This document shows, piece by piece, positions 19,791-28,836 of a stretch of DNA of 64,000 bases; position 1 is the first letter of the stretch, and the number at the start of each line of letters is the position of its first letter. The notes below the pieces were generated by a model. It saw only the letters and a list, made by a program, of their open reading frames with translations. It had not been told where the DNA came from and made no database searches. A program made the position numbers and the translations under genes. The stretch spans positions 1 through 64,000 of the forward strand of contig DATFGT010000051.1 in NCBI GenBank assembly GCA_035249175.1, in the 5' to 3' direction. The stretch comes from 66-474 sp035249175. Lineage in GTDB: Bacteria > Pseudomonadota > Gammaproteobacteria > Xanthomonadales > Rhodanobacteraceae.

Positions 19791-20852
19791 TCATCCCGCG
19801 AAATTGCACGCGTCTGCGTGCGTTCGCACCGGCTGCTCAAGCGCGAATTTGCGCAGATACCACCTTGCAGCACCGAGTACGCCGTGCCGCCCGTGCTCCA
19901 TCACGCGTACCGGAACGAGCTCCAGAAACGACTGCACGCTCCGCCCGTGAACAAACCGGGCGGAAAAACTGCTTTGTTGCAGCAGGTCGAACATCGATGA
20001 CAGGAAACCCCCGGCGAGATACACACCGCCGCTCGCCATGAACACCATCGCCAGGTTGCCGGCGAAACTGCCCAGCAGCGCACAAAACAAATCCATCGCT
20101 TCGACGGCTTGCCGATCGGCACGCATCCGCGCGGCAGCGGTGACGGCTTCCGGTGTTTGCAGCTCCGCTGGCTGGCCGTACAAACGAGAAAGCGTCCGGT
20201 ACAGGGTCAACAGCCCTGGGCCCGATACGAGGCGCTCGTAGGGAACGTAACCTCCATCCGGCGCCAAATGCGCGAGCAGTTCACGCTCGTGGATGGTCTG
20301 CGGCGCAAAATCCATCTGTCCCGCTTCAGTCGTCAGCACGAGACCGGCTGGGCCTGGCAGATGCGCCGCCGCGCCGAGCCCGGTGCCCGGCCCGACCACG
20401 AGCGTCGGTCCTTCCGGGTACACATCCGGCCCGCACAACAGCTTGGTATCCAGACCCCGGACATCATCGAGCGCATGTCCGAGCGCCTCGAAGTCGTTGA
20501 GCACTGCGACGTCATCGAACTCCAAAGCCTTGCGCAACGGCGAGAGCCGGATCTCCCAGGCCAGGTTGTCATGGATGACGTGGTCGCCCACCACTTGGCC
20601 TGCGCAGGCAAGCACACAGCGCCGAACCGGGGCGACCGCATCGGTTTCCACAAACGTGCGCAACAAGTCGGGAAGCCCGGAAAAATCGCTGCAATCGAAT
20701 TTCCGGTACGCCAGGATTTCGATCTCCCAATCGCCGGCACTCGATGCCTGCACCAATGCGACCCGTGCGTGGGTACCGCCCACGTCCGCGGCCAAAAACG
20801 GCGGTGTCGAGACGCGTACATGCCGATGTGGATGGTTGATTCCGGCGTCCAT
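19791..20852 (-). CDS. glk: Glucokinase (Glk family)
   Basis: 353 residues. ATP-dependent phosphorylation of glucose to glucose 6-phosphate in the cytoplasm. FLAADVGGTHARVAL is the phosphate-1 loop of the bacterial Glk family, followed by NDFEALGHAL and GPGTGLGAA (adenosine-binding region). It is the first gene of the minus-strand glycan locus, 94 bases before the TonB receptor gene. The palindrome TGACACCGGTGTCA lies 42 bases before its ATG, so LacI-type control is likely. Start: ATG at 20852; upstream in-frame codons run into the operator and are not family-like. A role on glucosamine or mannose instead of glucose cannot be excluded. Confidence 0.88.
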   Translation of the reverse strand: MDAGINHPHRHVRVSTPPFLAADVGGTHARVALVQASSAGDWEIEILAYRKFDCSDFSGLPDLLRTFVETDAVAPVRRCVLACAGQVVGDHVIHDNLAWEIRLSPLRKALEFDDVAVLNDFEALGHALDDVRGLDTKLLCGPDVYPEGPTLVVGPGTGLGAAAHLPGPAGLVLTTEAGQMDFAPQTIHERELLAHLAPDGGYVPYERLVSGPGLLTLYRTLSRLYGQPAELQTPEAVTAAARMRADRQAVEAMDLFCALLGSFAGNLAMVFMASGGVYLAGGFLSSMFDLLQQSSFSARFVHGRSVQSFLELVPVRVMEHGRHGVLGAARWYLRKFALEQPVRTHADACNFAG

Positions 20853-20893
20853 GATTCCCCACGCAACGCGAACCAGTGCAGTTTGAGCAACTA

Positions 20894-20907
20894 TGACACC
20901 GGTGTCA
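20894..20907. promoter_or_regulatory. Candidate LacI-family operator
   Basis: TGACACCGGTGTCA is a perfect 14-base palindrome with a central CG, the usual form of LacI-family operators. It lies 42 bases upstream of the glucokinase start. A partly similar site, GAACACGTGTCC, occurs near 19746-19757 upstream of the TonB receptor. Confidence 0.6.
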
Positions 20908-21271
20908 ATTTGCACTGCAACAAGCACCAATTTCGCGCTGCACATGCGCGCGGGTGGCTTTACGCAACACGCTTTCCCGAAATTCGCCGGTCTTCCGCGG
21001 CACCGAAAGATGCTGCATGACAGCATTTCGGGCGACTCGCCCGTTCATCGCGCGGGCTGTGCCAATCCGGCACGGCCAGCCCCGCTGATTCCCCTCAGGT
21101 GTCTGGACGCCTAGCCATCAAGACGTCCAAATCGTGACGATCGAAATCCCATTCAGGGGTCCGAGCGCGGGCGCTCCGGCATCCCGATACGAAATTGCGC
21201 GCGCCCGATTCCACTGCCGCGCTGGAGCAACAGCCGCGCTTGCACGTGGCGCAGCCGACCGAACCCATCAA
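20908..21271. other. Intergenic region without a recognised gene
   Basis: About 360 bases between the glucokinase operator and the 3' end of the DUF6491 lipoprotein gene. No gene, RNA or repeat was recognised. A GACGCC/GACGTCC partial repeat near 21104-21130 looks faintly like methionine-regulator sites but has no suitable neighbour gene. Confidence 0.35.
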
Positions 21272-21706
21272 TCAGTCGTGCTTTTCGCCGGAGGCCTTGG
21301 GCTTGGCACGCAAGGCGCGAATGGCCTTTGCGTCCAGCCGCTCGATTCGCATGATCCTGCACCGGTCGCCACCGGCAATCACCGCATCACGATTGGAGTT
21401 CACCAAGCCATCCTGCGACGTAAGACCGATCATTCCCGCCGCGGTCTGGAGGCCGAGACACGGCCCCACCAGCTGCAGGCGATAAGCCTGGACCGGACTG
21501 GTCCAGACCACCACGTAACCGAGCTGGTTCGAATCCCAACTGTACAACGACGTGAAGTTGAACCAGGGCACCGTGCCCTGCACGTACTTGCCGTAATCGA
21601 TCGTCCGGGATGATGAAGCGTGTTCCGGCGATTGCCGCGCGGGCTGTTGCGCGCACGCGGCGAGCGCGATCGCCATCAGAAACGGAATCCACCTGACGTG
21701 ACGCAT
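21272..21706 (-). CDS. DUF6491-like lipoprotein
   Basis: 144 residues. The N-terminus MRHVRWIPFLMAIALAACAQ has a signal-peptide core and a lipobox with Cys at 18, so the protein is probably a membrane-anchored lipoprotein. The C-terminal part with CLGLQTAAGMIGLTS and GGDRCRIMRIERLD resembles the DUF6491 family of Xanthomonadales. Two Cys remain in the mature domain and could form a disulfide. The function is unknown. It stands alone: a palindrome-rich stretch lies upstream and no co-directional gene is close. Confidence 0.6.
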   Translation of the reverse strand: MRHVRWIPFLMAIALAACAQQPARQSPEHASSSRTIDYGKYVQGTVPWFNFTSLYSWDSNQLGYVVVWTSPVQAYRLQLVGPCLGLQTAAGMIGLTSQDGLVNSNRDAVIAGGDRCRIMRIERLDAKAIRALRAKPKASGEKHD

Positions 21707-21780
21707 GATGGCTCACCGTGGAAGGGGATTTCCATCATCCTCTGCCCATCGCCGGAGCGCAACGCGCAACAAAACACCCG

Positions 21781-21876
21781 CGGGCGGGTCTTGACCCACC
21801 CGCGAGTCCGCGCGTTCCAGGGCGGGTTGAACCCCGCCCCACATCGCCCCCCGCAGGGCGGGTCTTGGCCCGCCTG
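21781..21876. repeat. Cluster of three GGCGGG/CCCGCC hairpins
   Basis: Three successive short inverted repeats based on GCGGGT..ACCCGC, GGCGGG-TTGAA-CCCCGCC and GGCGGG-TCTTGG-CCCGCC. They lie just after the M28 peptidase stop (minus strand) and may terminate its transcript. They resemble the repeat at 56800-56875. Confidence 0.55.
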
Positions 21877-21882
21877 TCCGAC

Positions 21883-24195
21883 CTACTTCAACAATGCGGT
21901 GAGCTTGTCGAGTTGGGCACGGTAGTTGTCCAGAACCTTGGCCGTGACCGCCGCGTACTTGTCGGCGCGACTCCAGTCGCGCGCGTCCAGCGCCTCGTGC
22001 ACGGCGGGGATGGTCTTGGGCGCATAACCGGTCAATTCACCCGGCGCCTGGATCATGTTCTTGTACCAGGGACGGTCCGGCAAGCCCTGCTCGTCAAGCA
22101 AGCGTTGTTCCAGGGTGCCCATCAACTGGTTGACCTGCGCGAGTTGTGAAGCGGGGATGTCCAGTCCCTTCTCGGCGCGTGCGTTGTACGCCTTTTCATA
22201 GGCTTGCGCGCTTGTCTTCAGCTTCTTTGCGGCCGCATCCAGCGGCGCGAATGCGATCTTCGGCACGTCGGACAACCGCTCCGGTGGCGCGACTGGGTGG
22301 TCGGGATCGGCGGCCAGCTTGTAGTCGCCGGCATCCAGCAACCTGTGCTGTTGCTCGGCGGCCTTGCGCGCGTCGTCCGCCTGCTTGTGCAACTGGCTGA
22401 CGTAGCGATCCACCGTCGTGCTGAAGTCGCCAAAGCGCATCGGCAGCACCTCCGCGTTGGCGGTGCGCATCACGATGCGGCCGGCCACCTTGGCCAACGC
22501 GACGCCGTACTCGAAGGTCGGGTCACCGAAGCGGATGAAGTGGTCGAATGAGTCGTAACGCGAGTGATAGACCCCGCCCTGATCAGCCTCGCCGCCGAAA
22601 CCAATGTCCAGCGTCGTGATGCCGAGGTGTTCCAGGAACGCGCTGTAATCGGATCCCGATCCCAGCGGCGAAATGGGAATGTCACCGCCGTTGGCCGCGA
22701 GCTTGGCGGTTTCCTTGATCATCGGGCTGGCGTTCTTCTCGGCGGCGTGTACCGCGATGAACGCCCGCTGGCGCCGCTGCACCGTCGCCTTGGTTTCGGG
22801 ATCGGTGACATCCGCCGCGACCTGGTTGACCAGGTGCTGAAGCGAATGACTGCCGCCCGCGAACAGCACGCCACGGCCATTGGTATCGGAGTTGAGGTAC
22901 AACACGGCCTTCTGCTGCAATTCCTTCGCGTGCGTTTCCGCCCATTCGGTGGAACCGAGCAAACCGGGCTCCTCGCCATCCCAACTCGCGTACACGATGG
23001 TGCGCTTGGGCCGCCAGCCCTGCTTGTACAACGTGCCCAGCGCCTTGGCCTCGCCCATCTCCGCGATGGTGCCAGCCAGTGGATCGAACGCGCCGAACAC
23101 CCAGCCATCGTGGTGATTGCCGCGGACCACCCATTGCTCCGCGTCACTTGACCCCTGCAGCTTGGCGACGACGTCGTAGACGGGTTTCAAATCCCAGCTG
23201 GATTTCACGACCATGTGGACTTTGGCTGGACCCGCGCCGACGTGATAGGTGAACGGCAGCGCGCCGCGCCAGCTCTCCGGCGCCACCGGGCCGCCCATGG
23301 CCTTCAACAGCGGGGTCGCATCGGCATAGGAAATCGGCAGCACCGGAATCTTCAGGACGGTTTTGGCATCCTTGATCGCAAGGTGCTTGGCGCCCGGCAC
23401 CGAACCGTAACCCGGCGTGGTTGGATCGCCGGGATAAATCTGCATCTTCGCGACCGAACCACGCTGCACTCCTTCCGGCGGACGCGACGCCCCCTTCGGA
23501 TACGGATCGGCATGGAAGTAGCCATCGTCGCGCGGGTCGGAATAGATCAGGCAACCGATGGCGCCGTGTTTGTGAGCCAGCTCCGGCTTCAGTCCTCGCC
23601 AGCCACCGCCGTAACGGACGATCACGATCTTGCCCTTGACGCTGACGCCAAGCCGCGCGAGTTCCTTGTAATCGTCGGGCATGCCGTAATTGACGTACAC
23701 CAGGTCGCCGGTGACATCGCCGTCGGCGCCATAAACGTTGTAGGGCGGCAAGGCACCGGGTAACGTCGACGTGCGATCGCCCCTCATGGGCGGTTCGTGC
23801 AGGGCTGCCTTGAACTTGGTCGGCGCGACGAGTTCCACCAGTTCCTGTTTCGGCGTCGGGTACAACACGTCGAACCTCTCGATACGCGCATCCCAACCCC
23901 ATTGCTTGAACTGCGCCAGCATCCACTCGGCATTGGCCTTGTCGTGCGGTGAGCCGACTTGGTTGGGTTCGGACGAAAGCCGCTTCAGCCAATCGCGCAT
24001 TTCGCTGGCACTGAGCAACGAATCGAAACGCTGCTCGAGTTGCTGCTGCTGCGTGGCACCGGCCGAGGTGAAACCGAGCATGCCGTGATCCGTCGGCGAC
24101 TTCGCCTGATCGGGCGGCGTGGCGGCGCCCGCCACGAATGTCAACGACAGACACGCCAGTGCCACCCCGAGCTTGCGCACGCGAACGGATTTCAT
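21883..24195 (-). CDS. M28 zinc peptidase of the glutamate carboxypeptidase II / PSMA type
   Basis: 770 residues with a signal peptide (cleavage near FVAGAATP), so exported. Three parts match the M28B family: a PA domain, the M28 catalytic domain and a helical dimerisation domain. Two-zinc ligands can be placed from the human enzyme: His in GNHHDGWVFG, Asp in FDPLAGT, Glu in WDGEEPGLLGSTEW, Asp in LNSDTNG and His in YHSRYDSF. The catalytic Glu is the first E of the GEE pair. It probably removes C-terminal residues from peptides in the periplasm. Start: ATG at 24195 in front of the signal peptide. It is transcribed alone, with no partner gene in tight spacing. Confidence 0.9.
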   Translation of the reverse strand: MKSVRVRKLGVALACLSLTFVAGAATPPDQAKSPTDHGMLGFTSAGATQQQQLEQRFDSLLSASEMRDWLKRLSSEPNQVGSPHDKANAEWMLAQFKQWGWDARIERFDVLYPTPKQELVELVAPTKFKAALHEPPMRGDRTSTLPGALPPYNVYGADGDVTGDLVYVNYGMPDDYKELARLGVSVKGKIVIVRYGGGWRGLKPELAHKHGAIGCLIYSDPRDDGYFHADPYPKGASRPPEGVQRGSVAKMQIYPGDPTTPGYGSVPGAKHLAIKDAKTVLKIPVLPISYADATPLLKAMGGPVAPESWRGALPFTYHVGAGPAKVHMVVKSSWDLKPVYDVVAKLQGSSDAEQWVVRGNHHDGWVFGAFDPLAGTIAEMGEAKALGTLYKQGWRPKRTIVYASWDGEEPGLLGSTEWAETHAKELQQKAVLYLNSDTNGRGVLFAGGSHSLQHLVNQVAADVTDPETKATVQRRQRAFIAVHAAEKNASPMIKETAKLAANGGDIPISPLGSGSDYSAFLEHLGITTLDIGFGGEADQGGVYHSRYDSFDHFIRFGDPTFEYGVALAKVAGRIVMRTANAEVLPMRFGDFSTTVDRYVSQLHKQADDARKAAEQQHRLLDAGDYKLAADPDHPVAPPERLSDVPKIAFAPLDAAAKKLKTSAQAYEKAYNARAEKGLDIPASQLAQVNQLMGTLEQRLLDEQGLPDRPWYKNMIQAPGELTGYAPKTIPAVHEALDARDWSRADKYAAVTAKVLDNYRAQLDKLTALLK

Positions 24196-24306
24196 CGCCG
24201 ACCCCTCAACGTAAGGCCGCCGCTCCGCACGCGCCACTCGCGTGGGGTTCACGACAGCGAAAGTCCCCTTTTACGCCCGTTCACGCCGATTTGCATGGGG
24301 CAATGG

Positions 24307-24795
24307 TCACGCCCGCTGTCGCCCGAGGAAGACCCGGGCAGAGATCGAAACAATCAATCCGAACACCAGCATCGCCAGCAGGTTTTCGACGAAGCTCGCG
24401 GGCGTGAAGTGGTTGATGCGATGCCACGCCGAGAAATACACCACCACGTAATTCATCACCACGAACACCACCACGCCGTACGCAAGCCCCGCGAGAACAG
24501 GCCGTGCGGTCAGCCAGCGCAGGCGCAATGCGGCGAACACGAAGATCGTCGCGATCAGCAGCGACATGCCCCACTGCAGGAACAGACCCAGCCACGCGAC
24601 CGCAGGTCCGCCCTGCAACGCCGCCTTGCCCAGCAGGCCGCCTGCAATGAAGCGCAGGATCACCCGCGGATCGATCATGTTGATCAGCGACGCCGCGCCG
24701 ATGTCCAGCGTTCCCGCCACCAAACCGCCAACCAGGATCGCAGGCAAGGGGCGACCGCCATGTGCACGTCCGACAACAGCCGAGGATGCGTTCAT
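24307..24795 (-). CDS. Small integral membrane protein, unknown function
   Basis: 162 residues from the ATG at 24795 (MNASSAVV). Four hydrophobic segments, approximately at residues 15-37, 55-75, 85-105 and 125-145. It starts with a conserved-looking ILVGGLVAGTLDIGAAS and has RFIAGGLLGKAALQGG in the next segment. I have seen similar proteins in Xanthomonadales but assign no function. It is divergent from the ion-channel gene at 24931 with a 135-base shared upstream region. Confidence 0.6.
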   Translation of the reverse strand: MNASSAVVGRAHGGRPLPAILVGGLVAGTLDIGAASLINMIDPRVILRFIAGGLLGKAALQGGPAVAWLGLFLQWGMSLLIATIFVFAALRLRWLTARPVLAGLAYGVVVFVVMNYVVVYFSAWHRINHFTPASFVENLLAMLVFGLIVSISARVFLGRQRA

Positions 24796-24930
24796 GGAAT
24801 AGGTTCCCGCGAGAGGAAAGCGCATCCTCGCCGAATGGCCTGCAGTCCACAAGTAACGCCTGTCACGCCGGCGGTTGGCGCGCCCACGGCGGCTTGCTAT
24901 GGTGTTCGCCCGCTCCCCGCCCCGGCAACG

Positions 24931-26160
24931 ATGCTGCCCAGCCCGACCCAGTTGATTCGCAACCGGATGCAGCGCCTGAACCAGCGCATCGGCGGGCGCC
25001 ACTGGTTTCCACATGTTCCGCTGGCGATCCTGCTTGGCCTCGGCGGATTCTGGTTGCTGCAGAACGATCTCGGCCGACATTGGCGAACCATCCTCGCCCA
25101 ATTGCTGAACCGCAATCTCGAGGGCGGACTGCGTCCCGCGTACCTGCCGCCACTCCTGATCGGCGCCGGCATGCTGATCATGGCCGTCGGGCTTTTGCTG
25201 CGCTCGCGCCTCGCGTGGACCATGTCTTTGCTGCTGGCGGCGCTCGCCGCGGTCAGCCTGCTGTTCGGACAGCACGCGCACGCGCATCTGCTGCTCGGCT
25301 ATTTCATCCTGATGCTGGCGTTGCTGGCATTCGCGTGGCGCCAGTTCGATCGCAGCAGCATCGCCGCCAGCACGCTATTCGCGCTGACCTCGGTGGCGAT
25401 GCTGGTGGTGTACGCCACTTTCGGCACCTACTATCTGGGGGCGGACTTCAAGCCGCAGATCACCGATCTGGTGACCGCGTTCTATTACGCGATGGTCACC
25501 ATGAGCACGGTGGGCTACGGCGACATCACGCCGCAAACACCGGAGGCGAAGCTGTTCGCGGTGTCGATCATCGCGCTGGGCGTCGCGGTATTCGCCACCT
25601 CGCTGACCGCGGTGATCGCGCCGCTGGTCACCCGCAGCCTGCAACGCATCGTCAATCGCAAGGACCATCGCATGCAACGCGAAAATCATTTCGTCGTGAT
25701 CGGCAACACGCCGCTCGCGCTCAATACCTGGCGCGAGCTCGCGCGCCGCGGCCAGCCAGTGACCCGGCTGCTGCGGCAGGCGCCGGAAATCCCGATTCCC
25801 GACACCGTCGACAATGTGATCGGCGAACCCAGCGACGCCGACGTCCTGCGCAAGGCCGGCGCCGACAAGGCGCAGGCGGTGCTGGCGATGATGGAAGACG
25901 ATTCCGAAAACGCGTTCGTGGTGCTGGCCGTGCGCGAACTTGCGGGCACCGCGCGCACCATCGCGGCCGTCAACGATGCGAGCCACCTCGGGCGCGTGCG
26001 GCTGGTGCAGCCGGACGTGGTGATCGCGCCGCAGATCCTGGGCGGCGAACTCGCGGCGATGCTGCTCACCGGCGAACAGGTCACCGCCGATTTCGTGATG
26101 CAGCGGGTATTCCAGCAACCCGGTGAGCAAGCTGGCGGCACGCCGAAGCATGCGACCTGA
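24931..26160 (+). CDS. kch: Kch-like potassium channel with RCK (TrkA-N) domain
   Basis: 409 residues, close to E. coli Kch (417). Several hydrophobic helices precede the pore, whose filter TMSTVGYGDITP carries the K+ signature TVGYG. The cytoplasmic RCK/TrkA-N domain starts at HFVVIGNTPLAL and continues with AVLAMMEDDSENAFVVLAVRELA. It conducts K+ across the inner membrane. The N-terminal voltage-sensor-like helices lack an obvious regular Arg ladder. Start: ATG at 24931; an upstream open frame is not homologous. A MscS channel gene follows 45 bases later on the same strand, suggesting an osmotic-stress pair. Confidence 0.85.
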   Translation: MLPSPTQLIRNRMQRLNQRIGGRHWFPHVPLAILLGLGGFWLLQNDLGRHWRTILAQLLNRNLEGGLRPAYLPPLLIGAGMLIMAVGLLLRSRLAWTMSLLLAALAAVSLLFGQHAHAHLLLGYFILMLALLAFAWRQFDRSSIAASTLFALTSVAMLVVYATFGTYYLGADFKPQITDLVTAFYYAMVTMSTVGYGDITPQTPEAKLFAVSIIALGVAVFATSLTAVIAPLVTRSLQRIVNRKDHRMQRENHFVVIGNTPLALNTWRELARRGQPVTRLLRQAPEIPIPDTVDNVIGEPSDADVLRKAGADKAQAVLAMMEDDSENAFVVLAVRELAGTARTIAAVNDASHLGRVRLVQPDVVIAPQILGGELAAMLLTGEQVTADFVMQRVFQQPGEQAGGTPKHAT

Positions 26161-26205
26161 GCCCCCGACTCGCACATTCCAGGCTGACGAGCAGAGGTTG
26201 ATGGG

Positions 26206-27321
26206 ATGAATGACTGGCTTCAGCACGGTCAATGGCTTGGCAACTCCGCATTCGCGTGGGTGATCGCGGGCGCGGCGGCGCTGGGCGGCTACGTGATCGC
26301 GCAAGTGGTCGCCGCGATTATTGCCGCGCGCCTGCGCAAGCTCGCCGAACGCACGCATCGCAACGGGTTCGCGATTGCGGCCCGCGTGGCCGAAGCGACG
26401 CGCGGCTGGCTGCTGCTGCTGATCGCGATCGCGATTGCGCTGGATTTCCTGCACTTCGGCGACGCCACCGCCGGCAAGACACCGCGCTGGACGGTGCAGG
26501 ATGGCTTGCACCTCGTCACCTACGCGCTGGTGGGTATCCAGGTCGCACTGTGGATCATCGCGTTGGGGGTGGCGTGGCTGCACCGCTCGACTTCCGAAGA
26601 AACCACTCGTCCGGTGAATCCCGTGATGCTGGGCGTGCTCACCTGGGCGGTGCAATTCGTGGTGTGGATCACGCTGGTGCTGGCGCTGCTGGCCGAGGGC
26701 GGCGTCAACATCACCGCGTTCGTGGCCAGCCTCGGCGTGGGCGGTGTCGCGGTGGCGCTGGCGCTGCAGAACGTGCTGACGGACTTGTTTTCCTCGATCG
26801 CGATCGGGCTTGACAAGCCGTTTGAAGTCGGCGAATTCATCGCCTTCGGCGACGAAATGGGCACCGTCACCAAGGTGGGCATCAAGTCCACGCGCATCCG
26901 CTCGCTATCCGGCGAGGAGCTTGCCGTTTCCAACTCGGTGCTGCTGAAGAATCTGATCCACAACTATTCGCGCCGGCAGGAGCGCCGCGTCGTCTTCAAC
27001 TTCCGGCTGCCGTTCGACACGCCGCGCGAGAAAATTCCCGAAGCCATCGCGCGGGTGCGCGGATTCATCGAGCGCGAAAAAACGACGCGCTTCGATCGCG
27101 GGTATCTTTCAGGCTTCGGCGATTATGGACTGGATTTCGAGATCGTGTACTACGTGCTGGACCCGGGCTACAACGTGTTCGTGGAAATCCAGCAACGCAT
27201 CAATCTGGCGATGCTGGACGCATGGCATGAGCTGGAAATCGAATTCGCGATTCCGGCGCAAAAGCTGCACACCTCGAGCGGAAGCCTCACCGTCTCGGCG
27301 CCCGTTACCACGAAAGAGTGA
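26206..27321 (+). CDS. MscS-type mechanosensitive ion channel
   Basis: 371 residues. Four predicted helices, then the MscS pore helix and beta domain: ITAFVASLGVGGVAVALALQNVLTDLFSSI, with the Gly/Ala-rich packing of TM3, followed by FEVGEFIAFGDEMGTVTKVGIKSTRIRSLSGEELAVSNS. It opens on membrane tension to release solutes after hypo-osmotic shock. It is longer than E. coli MscS (286) through two additional N-terminal helices, like YbdG/YnaI-size paralogues. The upstream channel gene is on the same strand 45 bases away. Confidence 0.9.
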   Translation: MNDWLQHGQWLGNSAFAWVIAGAAALGGYVIAQVVAAIIAARLRKLAERTHRNGFAIAARVAEATRGWLLLLIAIAIALDFLHFGDATAGKTPRWTVQDGLHLVTYALVGIQVALWIIALGVAWLHRSTSEETTRPVNPVMLGVLTWAVQFVVWITLVLALLAEGGVNITAFVASLGVGGVAVALALQNVLTDLFSSIAIGLDKPFEVGEFIAFGDEMGTVTKVGIKSTRIRSLSGEELAVSNSVLLKNLIHNYSRRQERRVVFNFRLPFDTPREKIPEAIARVRGFIEREKTTRFDRGYLSGFGDYGLDFEIVYYVLDPGYNVFVEIQQRINLAMLDAWHELEIEFAIPAQKLHTSSGSLTVSAPVTTKE

Positions 27322-27428
27322 CCTGAATCACCCTCGCACAAACCGGTCGTGACCGTTTCTACACGCGGCTTGTCGATAATCGTGCAGAAGTCCCCAACGC
27401 CCGACGCGCATTCATTAGCCTTGTCGGA

Positions 27429-27445
27429 CGACCCTTGGAGGGTCG
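27429..27445 (+). promoter_or_regulatory. Hairpin covering the ribosome-binding site of the GPR1-type transporter
   Basis: CGACCC-TTGGA-GGGTCG forms a 6-base stem whose loop and 3' arm hold the Shine-Dalgarno GGAGGG, ending 1 base before the ATG at 27447. It could lower translation initiation. Whether anything modulates it is unknown. Confidence 0.4.
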
Positions 27446-27446
27446 G

Positions 27447-28064
27447 ATGCACAAAACCGCCAACGTGTCGGCACTGGGTTACGCCGCTTTTGCGCTGACC
27501 CTATGGCTGGCGAGCATGGGACCCGCCGGCTGGTTCGATCAACCCGGCACCATCCTCACGCCGCTGCTGTTCGGTCAGCCGGGCAACATCCTGCTTCCGC
27601 TGTTGACAGCGATACTCGGGGGCTGCGTGCTGACCATCGCGGGCATCGGCCAAACCGTGCGCGGCTACACCCTCGATGCCGTGCTGTTCCTCACGTTCGC
27701 CGCCTACTGGTGGGTGGCGGCGCTGTCGCAACATGCGCTGGCACTCAATCCATACAGCCCCACGCCCGGCTTCCTGGGTTGGTATTACATCGTGTGGGCC
27801 TTTCTGGTGTTGTGCCTCTGGCTGGCCGCGTGCAGGGACGGCGTCGCCCGCATGCTGTTCACGCTGGGGCTATGCGTATCGCTGCTGGCGTTGGCCTTGG
27901 CGCAATGGACCCATGCCGGCGCATTGACCGTATTGGGTGGTTATCTCGGGCTGGTGACCGCGATCATCGGCATCTACATCGCCGCTGCGGAGATCGTCAA
28001 CGAAATCCATGGCCACACCGTCTTGCCGCTGGGCAGCATCGGCGACGGCCCCACGCCTTCATAG
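27447..28064 (+). CDS. GPR1/FUN34/YaaH (SatP-like) membrane transporter
   Basis: 205 residues with six hydrophobic segments. NVSALGYAAFALTLWLASM at the start, GYTLDAVLFLTFAAYWWVAALS and the SPTPGFLGWYYIVWA segment match the acetate/succinate-proton symporter family (SatP/YaaH), usually 190-200 residues. It is probably an inner-membrane carboxylate or ammonium-related transporter. PHA genes phaR and phaB follow, which would fit acetate uptake for acetyl-CoA storage; this link is inference. Start: ATG at 27447, preceded by GGAGGG 3 bases upstream; a TTG at 27435 would be inside the SD hairpin. Confidence 0.8.
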   Translation: MHKTANVSALGYAAFALTLWLASMGPAGWFDQPGTILTPLLFGQPGNILLPLLTAILGGCVLTIAGIGQTVRGYTLDAVLFLTFAAYWWVAALSQHALALNPYSPTPGFLGWYYIVWAFLVLCLWLAACRDGVARMLFTLGLCVSLLALALAQWTHAGALTVLGGYLGLVTAIIGIYIAAAEIVNEIHGHTVLPLGSIGDGPTPS

Positions 28065-28244
28065 CGCAACGCCATTTGATACGTGAGTACACGAGCGAAG
28101 CGGCTGACGTGGAAAGTCAGGCCAGGGAAGGCCATTCTGGTGTCGTCGAAGCTGGACCGAAGCCATGATCCGCCCCGTCGGTGACGCGGCGATCAGGGAC
28201 GATCGCACCGGAAATCCTCGCTGGTGCGCCGCCGCATGCCGTGC

Positions 28245-28250
28245 TAGCTT
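28245..28250 (+). promoter_or_regulatory. -10-like element of a probable leaderless phaR promoter
   Basis: TG-C-TAGCTT, an extended -10, with the hexamer ending exactly 6 nt before the ATG at 28257. Transcription would start at or next to the start codon. No ribosome-binding site is seen. Confidence 0.5.
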
Positions 28251-28256
28251 TGCGGC

Positions 28257-28754
28257 ATGGCATCACCACGCATCATCAAGAAGTACCCGAATCGGCGCCT
28301 GTACGACACCCGCGTCTCCAGCTACATCACGCTGGAGGAGGTGCGGCAGTTGGTGCTGTCCGGCGAATCGTTCGAAGTGCGCGATGCCAAGACCAATGAG
28401 GACCTGACCCGTGCGGTGCTGCTGCAGATCATCGCCGAGCATGAGCAACACGGTCAACCGATCTTTTCCACTGCCCTGCTCTCGCAGATCATCCGCTTCT
28501 ACGGCGATGCCATGCAAGGCTTCGTGGGCGGCTATCTCGAAAACAGCCTCAAGGTTTTCCTGGAACAGCAGCACAAGTTCCGCGACCAATTGAACAACCT
28601 GCTGGGCCAGACGCCTTGGTCGATGTTGAACGACATCACGGAACGCAATATCGACCTCTGGAAGTCCCTGCAACCCAACGCCACGCCGGCACCCAAGCCT
28701 TCCGCGCCGGAAGCTGATGCGGACGAGAAAAAGTCCACGCGCAAGCGCCGTTGA
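28257..28754 (+). CDS. phaR: Polyhydroxyalkanoate synthesis repressor PhaR
   Basis: 165 residues. RIIKKYPNRRLYDTRVSSYITLEEV is the PhaR N-terminal DNA-binding signature, followed by the PHB accumulation regulatory domain (AVLLQIIAEHEQHGQPIFS, LLSQIIRFYGDAMQ). PhaR binds PHB and represses phasin and PHA genes in the absence of polymer. The C-terminus ends in a charged Lys/Arg tail. The reductase gene phaB follows 82 bases downstream on the same strand. No PHA synthase is present in the window. The -10-like element lies 6 nt before the ATG. Confidence 0.92.
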   Translation: MASPRIIKKYPNRRLYDTRVSSYITLEEVRQLVLSGESFEVRDAKTNEDLTRAVLLQIIAEHEQHGQPIFSTALLSQIIRFYGDAMQGFVGGYLENSLKVFLEQQHKFRDQLNNLLGQTPWSMLNDITERNIDLWKSLQPNATPAPKPSAPEADADEKKSTRKRR

Positions 28755-28836
28755 CACTCAAGGCACGGCTCCGTAACATCCGCCTGATTGCTGCAGCGCA
28801 ACACATGCGGCTGCGCGGCATTTCTCGGAGATTTCA

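Noticed and set aside
21095..21140. MetJ-like GACGTCC/GACGCC sites
   Set aside because: The match is partial and no methionine gene is adjacent.
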